Assembly (NCBI RefSeq): GCF_001709345.1
Contig: NZ_MDTQ01000001.1
Coordinates: forward strand, 1,587,108-1,651,107
From: Terasakiispira papahanaumokuakeensis
GTDB taxonomy: Bacteria > Pseudomonadota > Gammaproteobacteria > Pseudomonadales > Halomonadaceae
Direction of reading: 5' to 3'
DNA: 64,000 bases
In this document: in pieces, positions 45,587 to 53,860 of the stretch
Layout: every line of letters starts with the position of its first letter
Numbering within the stretch: position 1 is the stretch's first letter
Notes under the pieces: model-generated
The model's input: only the letters and a program-made list of their open reading frames with translations
The model's database searches: none
What the model was told of the DNA's origin: nothing
Made by a program: the position numbers and the translations under genes

Positions 45587-47866
45587 TTATTCTTTGGCCT
45601 CATGCTCATCCAGCGCCTGCAGCGCTAGCTTATGCCGCTCGGCTAAAACTTGCGCATAAAAGTCACGAACATGGCTGGCAAAAGGCGCAATATCATATTG
45701 CTCGGCAAAGGCTTGAGCCTGCTGTGATAATCGTTGTCGTGTTTGGTCATCATCCAATAAGGTGGCGACTCTTTGTGTCCACTCATGGGCCTTTTCGCGT
45801 GTTTTATAACCATTTTGATCATCATTAACGACATCATCGATGCCGCTTGAGCGTACAGCAACAACCGGGCAAGCCGCTGCCATCGCTTCTAGAATCACCA
45901 TGCCCTGAGTTTCCGATTTAGAGGTGAACACGAATAAGTCGGCCAACTGGTAATAGCGCGCCATATCTTCAGGCGGCACCGCACCGACAAACTGGCAACA
46001 GTCTTCGATATCCAAGGTACGACGGGTTTCTTCAAGCGCCTCTCGCTGAGGCCCATCGCCCACGATCAATAAACAAAAATGGGCGCCATGCTGATGCTTC
46101 AAACGTGCAATGCATTCCAGCATGAAGTTCAAATTCTTTTCCAAGCTCAAACGAGCCGCTGTGACCAACACCTTACGATCGGCTAATTGATGCTGTTCAG
46201 CTAATGCCTTTAATGCCGCCTCATCGCGATCCGAAAATCGCTGATATTCAATGCCTGTCGGCTGTACACACGTTGGCACTTTCACCCCAACTAGCCGCAA
46301 ATACTCTTCTGCTGACCAGGTCGGCACAATCACGCCATCACACTTATTGGCGAATCGTCGAATCAACCAATGGGAAATTAAATGGCGGAATAAGCGCCCA
46401 GGAATCGGTACAAAATGGGCATAGTGCTCTAAACGGGTGTGATAGGTGTAGATCGCCGGGATATTTAAACGCCGTGCCATCCATAAGCCAATGCTGCCAA
46501 GCCAGAAAGGATGGTGTAGGTGAATAATATCGGGCTTAAATGCGGCAAGATGGCGTCGAATACGTGGGGTAAAAATATTGGCAATACGAAAATCGCCTGA
46601 TTTATCGAGTGCCAATAATGTGGGCACTCTCAAGATTGAGAGCTGGTGATCTTGGCCGCGCTCGCTGCCATGACGATAACGCGGCGCCACTAACGTGACC
46701 GCATCACCTAGCTTCTCTAAACCGCGACGTAACCGCTCAATCGCTATCGGCACACCGCCAATAAAGGGGAGGTAGTTGTTGGTAAACATCGCCACGCGTA
46801 ATTGACGTTGACGCCAAGGCTCAATATCCAAGTCATAATCGGGATAATACTCGGCACTGTCCAAAATTTTTCGGTACAAATGAAGCGCCAGTAGCAATAG
46901 CGCACCAATCACCAAAAGAAAGTTGGTGTAGCCAACATAGAACAGCGAGTGTACAAACAACCAGAAGCTCTCTAACCAGCGCGCCACCCCACGCTGGCCA
47001 ATGTCGACGCCTTTGAGTGAGACCTGTAGCTTACCCTGCTCATCAATATCCACTAAGGCATAGTGGTAGGTACCCACTTTCTTGCTTAACACAAAACCAC
47101 CGGCACTCCCGGTATTGACGAAACGCGTACCCTGCCAATCGCGAATCGACGGTTGGGTCATGCCGGCACTAAATACCGCATCAACGGGATGCGCTTTAAG
47201 GATGGTTAATAATTGGCGACGCCATTGATGATCCATGGGTCCATCAGTCACCGTCTCATCGGGATCACCGGTCAAAAATAAACTCTGTTGCAGAAAGATA
47301 AAGCGATGCTGGGCCTTTTCCTGCAGTTGGCGCTGCAGCCACATCATTTGCCAACCCCAATTGGTCCGCCCAGTACTATCCAGCACAATGAACTGATAAC
47401 CATGGCTTTCAACACTGTAATGGAAAGGCCCAAAGTGTTGTTGGAAGCGTAAGCTACCAAAACCACCATCTTCCTGTTCGCCGTAAGTCAACAGCCAAGG
47501 CATCTTGAGATGGGCCAGGGAGCGCTTCAAGGCGCGGTATTTATCTTCACCACCATCGCTCACCGCATTGCCAGCAGAGACCAATAGATTCGGTGCGGCC
47601 TGGTTAATTTTCGGCACCATGCGCTCTTCAAAAACACCAATAGAGTTATTGATATTCCCGACTACCGCCATTCTGAAGTGGGAATGATCGGTCAGTTGTT
47701 GATCGAGCCGGTCAACTTGGTGAGGCAGTTCTGCAGTCAGGTCTTCATCGACAAACTCAAGGTAAAGTCGGTAGCCCACCAGTCCAAGACTGAGCCATAA
47801 CACCGCATGAAATAACAATCTGACTTGATAGGCTTTCACGAAAAGCGCATTCCTGTAATCAATCAC
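45587..47866 (-). CDS. Membrane fusion protein: degenerate metallophosphoesterase domain plus GT4 glycosyltransferase
   Basis: A 759-residue two-part protein. Residues 14-32 are a membrane segment; about 62-290 follow the calcineurin-like phosphoesterase layout; 302-330 is a second membrane region; about 355-750 is a GT4 glycosyltransferase (MFTNNYLPFIGGVPIAIERL, VTAARLSLEKNLNFML, SKSETQGMVILEAMAAACPVVAV). In the phosphoesterase part every metal-ligand motif is altered: VVGNINNS for D-x-H, SAGNAVSD for GD, TYGEQED for GNH(D/E) and SAGMTQPS for GHxH. It therefore looks non-catalytic and placed outside the membrane, with the transferase inside. Acceptor unknown, probably a membrane lipid. Confidence 0.85.
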   Translation of the reverse strand: MIDYRNALFVKAYQVRLLFHAVLWLSLGLVGYRLYLEFVDEDLTAELPHQVDRLDQQLTDHSHFRMAVVGNINNSIGVFEERMVPKINQAAPNLLVSAGNAVSDGGEDKYRALKRSLAHLKMPWLLTYGEQEDGGFGSLRFQQHFGPFHYSVESHGYQFIVLDSTGRTNWGWQMMWLQRQLQEKAQHRFIFLQQSLFLTGDPDETVTDGPMDHQWRRQLLTILKAHPVDAVFSAGMTQPSIRDWQGTRFVNTGSAGGFVLSKKVGTYHYALVDIDEQGKLQVSLKGVDIGQRGVARWLESFWLFVHSLFYVGYTNFLLVIGALLLLALHLYRKILDSAEYYPDYDLDIEPWRQRQLRVAMFTNNYLPFIGGVPIAIERLRRGLEKLGDAVTLVAPRYRHGSERGQDHQLSILRVPTLLALDKSGDFRIANIFTPRIRRHLAAFKPDIIHLHHPFWLGSIGLWMARRLNIPAIYTYHTRLEHYAHFVPIPGRLFRHLISHWLIRRFANKCDGVIVPTWSAEEYLRLVGVKVPTCVQPTGIEYQRFSDRDEAALKALAEQHQLADRKVLVTAARLSLEKNLNFMLECIARLKHQHGAHFCLLIVGDGPQREALEETRRTLDIEDCCQFVGAVPPEDMARYYQLADLFVFTSKSETQGMVILEAMAAACPVVAVRSSGIDDVVNDDQNGYKTREKAHEWTQRVATLLDDDQTRQRLSQQAQAFAEQYDIAPFASHVRDFYAQVLAERHKLALQALDEHEAKE

Positions 47867-48149
47867 ATGGATAAAGGAGCCCTATAAAGAGCTGAAAAAG
47901 GGTTGTAACAGAAAATATGTCTAAAACGAAACTGTTCTATTGTGTGCGTGCACTGCACAGTTACATTTTAATACGCCGTTTGATTTGTCAATCAATGCGT
48001 TAGGTATGATTGACCCGCCCTTCCACGCTATTTGTTAGGCCTTTACCTCTCGTTCATCCGATGGTTTAACCCGAGAAATCTTAAGCCTCTTAAGATTCCG
48101 TTAATTTTGATCGCCGATGCTGCTCGCTATACACCAGGAGGGCAGCTTG

Positions 48150-48833
48150 ATGCGATCACGTTCCTTACCCCACCAGATCACCTGCGACAAAAACGACTTT
48201 TCAGCTCGGGCCATCAGTTCTGTTCAGACAATCAATGATGAGCATCCATCATATTGCTGGACGCTGATGCAAAGCCCAGTGCAACGATGTGCTGCAGAAC
48301 AGTTCATACAGCACATGTATGCCGATCAACATCATGCCCGGATCCAATCCTTTATGCCGCAATTGTTCGGATTGATGGACGAGCACAGTATTCAAGCCGT
48401 TGTCGGTATCCGGCATGCCCAAGCTCAAACGCTCTTTTTAGAACGCTATCTCGATAGTCCCGCAGAGCAGTGCTTGAGCCAGGCATTAGGGGAAGAGGTC
48501 AATCGCCACAGCCTCGTTGAAATTGGCCAGCTTTCAACCAATCGGCCCGGCATCATGGCGTTATTACTGCCTCGTCTTTTCCATCAACTTCACCAGCAAG
48601 GGGCACGCTGGTTGGTATTCACGGCAACACAAAGGGTACGTAATAGCTTCCGACGTTTAGGTCTAGACGCTGAGGTGTTAGGGGAAGCATCGATCGGTGT
48701 ATTAAGTGCCCAAGAGCAAGCCGCTTGGGGCCATTACTATCAGCATCAACCTTTAGTCATGGGCGGGCGTTTGCCTCAGGTCACCCCACTAAAGCGTACA
48801 CCTAGCTTATCGTTACAGGAGGCGATTGCATGA
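48150..48833 (+). CDS. Thermostable hemolysin family protein with acyltransferase-like (GNAT) fold
   Basis: A 227-residue protein of the thermostable hemolysin family (Pfam T_hemolysin, named after a Vibrio protein). AGGAGG lies eight bases before the ATG at 48150. The central region resembles GNAT acyltransferases and autoinducer-synthase relatives: VEIGQLSTNRPGIMALLL (123-140), a helix, then ARWLVFTATQRVRNSFRRLGLDAEVLGEA (152-180). No signal peptide or membrane segment is seen, which argues against a secreted toxin. It is the first gene of a five-gene run and overlaps the next gene by four bases (ATGA), suggesting acyl transfer in that pathway. Confidence 0.82.
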   Translation: MRSRSLPHQITCDKNDFSARAISSVQTINDEHPSYCWTLMQSPVQRCAAEQFIQHMYADQHHARIQSFMPQLFGLMDEHSIQAVVGIRHAQAQTLFLERYLDSPAEQCLSQALGEEVNRHSLVEIGQLSTNRPGIMALLLPRLFHQLHQQGARWLVFTATQRVRNSFRRLGLDAEVLGEASIGVLSAQEQAAWGHYYQHQPLVMGGRLPQVTPLKRTPSLSLQEAIA

Positions 48834-50482
48834 GTCCCTTATTGCAGACGCTAGATCTCAAAACCTGCTTGGACCATTGGCAACAGCAATGTCCCGAAGC
48901 GATTGCCCTTGCAGACCCTTTACAGTGTATCAGCTACGCTGAACTTCCCAGAGCAATCGAGCAACGTATTCAATATTTAAGCCAACATCAGAGCCAAAGA
49001 GTCGCATTGGCATTAGATAACAGTGTCGAGTGGGTGCTCTGGGATTTGGCATTACTGTTCTCGCAACGCGTCAATATCCCTGTGCCGCCGTTCTTTACGC
49101 CGACACAGTGCCAACACCTGATTCATACCGCGGGTATTGACACCTGGATAGGCGCCCATGGCGAAGCGTTTGGCTTTCAGGCTCAGCCGCTTGAGACAGG
49201 AGCCACGCCGCTATTCACTGCTGAGCCTGAGTCACGTCCGATGTTACCAAGCGGCACCGTTAAAGTGACGTTCACATCGGGCTCCAGCGGTACGCCAAAG
49301 GGGGTTTGTTTAAACCTACAATCGATGCTGAAAGTCGCCAGAAGCCTGGCTGACATCGTGCATCCTACCGGCGTCAAACGTCATCTCTGTGGGCTACCGC
49401 TCGCCACCTTGTTGGAAAATATTGCTGGGGTCTACACCCCCTTATTGATGGGCGTACAAGTCGACTTACCTGGGCTGGAAGCGTTTGGCTGGCAGGGCGC
49501 CAGTGGGTTCAATGTCCAGGTCGCTGCACAATGTCTCTCTCAGTATCAGCCCGACAGCTTGATTTTAGTGCCCCAATTACTGGCTCAGATGCTGCATACG
49601 CCAGAGTTTCCAGGTCTACATGAGACACGCTTTGTGGCCGTTGGCGGTGCCAAAGTATCGCCGTCTTTATTAACCAAAGCTTGGGATAAAGGCTGGCCTG
49701 TTCATGAAGGGTATGGGCTCTCAGAGGCGGCTTCAGTGGTCGCCCTGAATCGACCAGGCGCCGACTGTGCCGGCAGTGTCGGACAGTTGCTGCCTCATGT
49801 GGAAGCCCGGATCAACGAAAGTGGCGAGCTTGAAGTAAACGGTAGCCTGATGCTCGGTTATCTCGGTGCGGATTCAGATACCGACCTAAGCGAAAGTTTA
49901 AGTCACAAAAGCAGTACAGCGACCCCTATGCCTGAATACTGGCCAACTGGAGATCGAGCCCACTTCGAAGGAGATCACCTCATCATTGACGGCCGGCAAG
50001 GCGATATTTTCATCACGGCTTATGGCCGTAATGTTGACCCAGGATGGGTGGAATCAGAACTGACCGCCGAACCCGAAATTGCGCAAGCTTGGGTCTATGG
50101 GGAAGCCTGTTCTAGTAATACAGCGATTGTTGTACCCAATATAACTGTACCCAATATGACGGCACCCAATGTCCACCCGTCGCCAGACCAAGCCGCCATA
50201 TCGGCTCAATCTTCAACCCTCGGTCCACTCAAAGAGGATATCGCGTCTGCGATCAAGCGAGTGAACCTTAGATTGCCTGATTACGCACACATCCATGATT
50301 GGCGTATTGCACCGCCATTCACACCAGAAAATGGGCTATTAACTGCCAATGGGCGGCTTCGACGCCAACCTTTAACGCGCCATTTTGCCGACTGGCTGAA
50401 GGCGCATGATCAAACGATTTGTGATCAAGCAACCTGTGATCAAACCGATTTCGATCAGGAGTCTCATGATGACACCCTTTGA
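48830..50482 (+). CDS. AMP-dependent acyl ligase, with altered catalytic lysine site
   Basis: A 550-residue member of the adenylate-forming family. Present are the phosphate loop VTFTSGSSGTPKG (146-158), EGYGLSEA (293-300) and PTGDRAHF (372-379). The A10 motif, normally ending in GK-x-x-R with the adenylation lysine, reads ANGRLRR, with R509 in its place; this may weaken or change adenylation. It also has an insert of near-repeats (VPNITVPNMTAPNV, 435-448) and a DQ-rich repeat tail (about 535-548). It probably activates a carboxylic acid for the neighbouring acyltransferase-like or oxidase proteins. Start overlaps the hemolysin-family gene; end overlaps the next gene. Confidence 0.87.
   Translation: MSPLLQTLDLKTCLDHWQQQCPEAIALADPLQCISYAELPRAIEQRIQYLSQHQSQRVALALDNSVEWVLWDLALLFSQRVNIPVPPFFTPTQCQHLIHTAGIDTWIGAHGEAFGFQAQPLETGATPLFTAEPESRPMLPSGTVKVTFTSGSSGTPKGVCLNLQSMLKVARSLADIVHPTGVKRHLCGLPLATLLENIAGVYTPLLMGVQVDLPGLEAFGWQGASGFNVQVAAQCLSQYQPDSLILVPQLLAQMLHTPEFPGLHETRFVAVGGAKVSPSLLTKAWDKGWPVHEGYGLSEAASVVALNRPGADCAGSVGQLLPHVEARINESGELEVNGSLMLGYLGADSDTDLSESLSHKSSTATPMPEYWPTGDRAHFEGDHLIIDGRQGDIFITAYGRNVDPGWVESELTAEPEIAQAWVYGEACSSNTAIVVPNITVPNMTAPNVHPSPDQAAISAQSSTLGPLKEDIASAIKRVNLRLPDYAHIHDWRIAPPFTPENGLLTANGRLRRQPLTRHFADWLKAHDQTICDQATCDQTDFDQESHDDTL
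50132..50176 (+). repeat. Three 15-bp near-repeats inside the ligase gene
   Basis: Units at 50132-50146, 50147-50161 and 50162-50176 share the core (T/C)ACCCAAT and encode VPNIT, VPNMT and APNVH-type pentapeptides. They fall in a region with no counterpart in the core ligase fold, so they are probably a slippage-made insert that the protein tolerates. Confidence 0.8.
50408..50467 (+). repeat. Four 15-bp near-repeats at the 3' end of the ligase gene
   Basis: Units beginning GATCA at 50408, 50423, 50438 and 50453 encode DQTIC, DQATC, DQTDF and DQESH. The last unit contains the ribosome site of the next gene. The tail is not part of the ligase fold. Confidence 0.8.
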
Positions 50483-51137
50483 ATACTTAAAAGAGGCCAC
50501 CGCTGCCAGCCAGCAACGCTTTCTGTCAACGCCCATTTTGCAGCGGGCGCTGCAAGGTCATGTTGATCGTGCAGAATACATTGCCTTTTTGGGGCAGGCT
50601 TATCATCACGTCAAGCATACCGTCCCTTTATTGATGGCTTGCGGGGCCCGCTTACCCAGCGATAAAGAGTGGCTGCGAGAAGCAATGGCGGAATATATCG
50701 AAGAAGAGATCGGCCACCAGCGCTGGATTCTGGATGATATCCGCGCGTTGGGAGGTGATACTGCGGCGGTTATCGCAGCCCCTCCCATGGCGCCGACAGA
50801 CCTGATGGTCCGTTATGTCCGCGACGTCATCACTTATGATAATCCGGTCGGCTTTTTAGGCATGGTGCATGTATTAGAAGGTACGAGCACGGCGATGGCG
50901 ACACACGCCGCTCAAGCCATCCGGGAAACACAAGGACTCCCTAAAGGCGCCTTCCGCTACCTAGAGTCACACGGCAGCCTTGACCTAGAGCATGTCGCCT
51001 TTTTTGAGACCCTAGTTAACCGATTAGAAGCCCCCGAGGATATGTCTTGGATGATACAAGTGGCCGATCGTGTCTACGACTTGTACGGGCAAATGTTTAA
51101 TGCGGTTGAAGCCTGCGTGGGCTCAACCCAGGCCTAA
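50469..51137 (+). CDS. Heme-oxygenase-like iron enzyme (TenA/UndA-like)
   Basis: A 222-residue all-helical protein of the TenA/heme-oxygenase-like group. Candidate metal ligands are E80-x-x-H83 in IEEEIGHQRW, E137 in HVLEGTS and D172-x-x-H175 in LDLEHVAFF. From memory, this pattern and spacing resemble the diiron oxidases (HDO type) such as UndA, which converts fatty acids to 1-alkenes, more than thiaminase II, which uses a cysteine. Its substrate is unknown. AGGAG is seven bases before the ATG at 50469 (50466 is an alternative start). It overlaps the ligase gene by 14 bases, so the ligase and this enzyme may act on the same acid. Confidence 0.84.
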   Translation: MTPFEYLKEATAASQQRFLSTPILQRALQGHVDRAEYIAFLGQAYHHVKHTVPLLMACGARLPSDKEWLREAMAEYIEEEIGHQRWILDDIRALGGDTAAVIAAPPMAPTDLMVRYVRDVITYDNPVGFLGMVHVLEGTSTAMATHAAQAIRETQGLPKGAFRYLESHGSLDLEHVAFFETLVNRLEAPEDMSWMIQVADRVYDLYGQMFNAVEACVGSTQA

Positions 51138-51165
51138 ATGATCAATGACACGAGGAGTCAGAATA

Positions 51166-51960
51166 ATGCGCCAGTCTGCAATCCAGTGGTCAGAAAGAGT
51201 CATTCTATTAACCGGAGCAACCGGGGGAATTGGTCGCGCGTTGGTGGATGCACTCTTACCGTTAAAGGCACAGCTGCTGGTCGTGGGCCGTAATGGAGAG
51301 CAACTCCAGCGGCTAAGCCAGTTATGCCCCAAATACATCATGCCAGTTCAGCTCGATCTGAGTGATTCTGACAGTTATACCACGCTGGCTGAAATCGCCG
51401 AACATCATCAGGTGGATATGCTGATCAATGCGGCAGGGCTCAATTCACTGGTTGATTTTGAGCAACAATCCGCCGATGACATCCAGCAAATGCTCCAGAC
51501 CAATGTGCTGGCCCCCATGCTGCTGACTCAACAGCTATTACCCACACTGAAGCGGCAATCCCGGGCCTGGGTGATCAACCTAGGCTCAACATTAGGGGCG
51601 ATAGGCCACCCAGGTTATGTCAGTTACTGCAGTACAAAATTTGCGCTACGAGGGTTTTCACAATCATTACGACGTGAACTGGCGGATACTTCGGTCCGGG
51701 TGCTCTACATTGCGCCGCGTGCCGTTCAAACTCGTATGAACAGTGGTGCCGCAAAAGACATGAATCAGCGACTGGGCAACACGATGGATACCCCCGAGCA
51801 AGTCGCTCAGCACATCATCAAAGCCATCGCCAGCGAACAAGATGACACCGTTATAGGTTGGCCCGAACGCTTATTTGTTCGGCTCAATGGTTTATTTCCG
51901 GCGCTTGTCGATAAAGCTTTACGTCGCCAACTTCCGGTCATACGACAGTTTGTTCGATAA
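51166..51960 (+). CDS. Short-chain dehydrogenase/reductase
   Basis: A 264-residue SDR enzyme. TGATGGIGRAL (residues about 16-26) binds NAD(P), MLINAAGLNS follows, and the catalytic serine, tyrosine and lysine appear in NLGSTLGAIGHPGYVSYCSTKFALRGF (Y-x3-K as YCSTK). It is an oxidoreductase of unknown substrate, probably acting on a product of the two upstream genes. The ATG at 51166 has AGGAG eight bases upstream; the earlier GTG/ATG at 51145 is less likely. It lies 28 bases after the iron enzyme gene. Confidence 0.9.
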   Translation: MRQSAIQWSERVILLTGATGGIGRALVDALLPLKAQLLVVGRNGEQLQRLSQLCPKYIMPVQLDLSDSDSYTTLAEIAEHHQVDMLINAAGLNSLVDFEQQSADDIQQMLQTNVLAPMLLTQQLLPTLKRQSRAWVINLGSTLGAIGHPGYVSYCSTKFALRGFSQSLRRELADTSVRVLYIAPRAVQTRMNSGAAKDMNQRLGNTMDTPEQVAQHIIKAIASEQDDTVIGWPERLFVRLNGLFPALVDKALRRQLPVIRQFVR

Positions 51961-51991
51961 CGACACCTCTAGTTCGATAACGACACTTCTT
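51952..51991. repeat. 20-bp tandem duplication at the end of the SDR gene
   Basis: GTTCGATAACGACACCTCTA (51952-51971) is followed by a copy at 51972-51991 with two changes. The first copy includes the last codons and the TAA stop of the SDR gene. Confidence 0.88.
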
Positions 51992-52047
51992 TTGTCCTCT
52001 TTAACCTGGTCTGCTGTAACCGGTTCACTGTCACAAGGGTGATTAAA

Positions 52048-52740
52048 ATGATGAGATTGAAATCTTTAGATGCATGGGCGCTCGCTTTACCATTACGTCG
52101 CTCAATACTCCGCGGGGCTGTCTGCCTACTAGGGTTATCGGTTTTCCCAGTTTACGCACAGGTTGACCCAGACCAGCTACTCAAGGTTCAGCAACAGTGG
52201 GCACATGCCCATTATCAAATTAAAGATGAAGATCAACAAATTGCTGCGCTCAATCAGCTCCACCAGCGCATAAAAACCTATGAAGAAGCACAGCCCGAAG
52301 CGCCAGAATGGGCCATATGGTCAGCCATTACGCTCAGTACCGAGGCAGGCATTAAAGGCGGGCTAGGGGCCTTGTCACTGGTTAAAGATGCACGGGCAGC
52401 GTTAGAAAAAGCGATCCAATTAGATGGTCATGCTTTACAGGGATCGGCTTACACCTCATTGGGGGCCCTTTACTACCAAGTCCCTGGTTGGCCCATAGGG
52501 TTTGGCGATGACGATCAAGCTAAAACGTTATTACAGAAGGGCCTTGCACTTAATCCCAATGGGATTGATGCACTCTACTTTTGGGGGGACTACCTCTATG
52601 ATCAAGGTGAGAACGAACAAGCCAAACAAGTCTTTCAGCATGCATTAGAAGCCCCCGAGAGACCTAACCGCCCGATCGCTGATGCGGGTAGACGCCGTGA
52701 AATTCAACAAAAGCTTGCGGATATCGAAGACGATTCCTGA
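52048..52740 (+). CDS. Exported TPR-like protein
   Basis: A 230-residue protein starting at ATG 52048 (AAGG nine bases upstream). A signal peptide with two hydrophobic parts (about 10-35, ending VYAQ) is followed by helical repeats: QLDGHALQGSAYTSLGALYYQVPGWPIGFG, then AKTLLQKGLALNPNGIDALYFWGDYLYDQGENEQAKQVFQHAL. The repeats look like tetratricopeptide units, a scaffold for protein contacts, and the sequence resembles the TatT-type partner proteins of some TRAP systems. In the periplasm it may support the pathway of the preceding four genes. Function unknown. Confidence 0.78.
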   Translation: MMRLKSLDAWALALPLRRSILRGAVCLLGLSVFPVYAQVDPDQLLKVQQQWAHAHYQIKDEDQQIAALNQLHQRIKTYEEAQPEAPEWAIWSAITLSTEAGIKGGLGALSLVKDARAALEKAIQLDGHALQGSAYTSLGALYYQVPGWPIGFGDDDQAKTLLQKGLALNPNGIDALYFWGDYLYDQGENEQAKQVFQHALEAPERPNRPIADAGRRREIQQKLADIEDDS

Positions 52741-52773
52741 ATGAACTCATAAAGGCACTCAGTTAAAAATAGT

Positions 52774-52795
52774 GACGCATAAGAGACGCATAAGA
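52774..52795. repeat. Perfect 11-bp tandem duplication downstream of the TPR gene
   Basis: GACGCATAAGA at 52774-52784 is repeated directly at 52785-52795 without change, in non-coding DNA. Confidence 0.85.
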
Positions 52796-52860
52796 ATAGA
52801 CACAATCTCAATCCATCTTGCATTTGCCCTCTTGCACCTGATCAAAGTTGACTATAACAC

Positions 52861-52891
52861 TTGGTCTTTTCATCTAATGAGTCGTTATAAT
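52861..52891 (+). promoter_or_regulatory. Possible promoter of mrp
   Basis: TATAAT at 52886-52891 is a perfect -10 box. TTGGTC at 52861-52866 is the best nearby -35 candidate, but the 19-base spacing is long. The -10 call is the stronger half. Confidence 0.4.
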
Positions 52892-52968
52892 AGGGAAATT
52901 AAAAGCAGTCATAGGGCTGCTTTTCCTGCTGAAATCTAAGGTCTTGCTAAAACCTAAGGAGTTCCACT

Positions 52969-53781
52969 GTGATTGACGGGGTCAAGTATTTAGTGGCAGT
53001 CGCTTCAGGCAAAGGCGGCGTCGGCAAGTCAACCGTCACCGCAAATCTGGCATTAGCCCTGGCAGCTCAAGGGCACCGGGTTGGTATACTGGATGCGGAC
53101 ATTTACGGCCCCAGCCAGGCCCAGATGTTTGGCTTTGAGGCCGACGTTAAACCTCAGACTCAAGATGGCAAAAGCTTTGATCCTCTTGAGCAATATGGCA
53201 TCCAATTAATGTCGATGGCATTTCTAACCACAGATAAAACCCCAATGGTATGGCGTGGCCCAATGGCCTCAGGGGCGTTCCAGCAACTGCTGACACAAAC
53301 GCGCTGGCAAGGGCTCGATATTCTGCTCATTGATATGCCTCCCGGAACGGGCGACATCCAGCTTACCCTGGCACAAAAGAGCCAGGTCGATGGTGCCGTT
53401 ATCGTGACCACACCACAAAATATTGCATTACTGGATGCCCAAAGAGGCATCGAAATGTTCCGCAAAGTCAATGTCCCTGTACTGGGCGTGGTCGAAAATA
53501 TGAGCCTGCATGAATGTTCGGCTTGTGGCCACCATGAGCCTATTTTTGGTGAGGGTGGAGGAGCGCGTATTGCGCAAAGTTATGACACTCAGTTGTTAGG
53601 TCAACTCCCATTAGCCAGCCATATTCGCGCTGAAGGTGATGAGGGTCGTCCCAGCGTGCTCGCCTCACCCGAGAGCACAACAGCCAATGTGATGCGGCAG
53701 ATTGCGGCCAATGTTTGGCAACAGCTTATTGAAGGGGCAGGGGAGCAGGATTCAGGGCCCGTCGTCACCTTTAGTCCTTGA
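52969..53781 (+). CDS. mrp: Mrp/ApbC family iron-sulfur cluster carrier ATPase
   Basis: A 270-residue ParA-type ATPase that carries [4Fe-4S] clusters to target proteins. The deviant Walker A is SGKGGVGKST (13-22), with YGPSQAQMFG and PPGTGDIQLTLAQ as Mrp marks, and C-x-x-C in HECSACGHHEPIFG holds the cluster. It lacks the N-terminal DUF59 domain of longer Mrp proteins. AAGGAG lies ten bases before the GTG start at 52969. In many gammaproteobacteria mrp sits divergent to metG; here about 9 kb of other genes separate them. Confidence 0.94.
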   Translation: MIDGVKYLVAVASGKGGVGKSTVTANLALALAAQGHRVGILDADIYGPSQAQMFGFEADVKPQTQDGKSFDPLEQYGIQLMSMAFLTTDKTPMVWRGPMASGAFQQLLTQTRWQGLDILLIDMPPGTGDIQLTLAQKSQVDGAVIVTTPQNIALLDAQRGIEMFRKVNVPVLGVVENMSLHECSACGHHEPIFGEGGGARIAQSYDTQLLGQLPLASHIRAEGDEGRPSVLASPESTTANVMRQIAANVWQQLIEGAGEQDSGPVVTFSP

Positions 53782-53860
53782 GGTCTTGAGTTTACTGAGA
53801 TCCTCGTTTGACAACGCCATTAACCTTTAATTGCCTGTTGCAATCAAGAACCCTTTGGTT

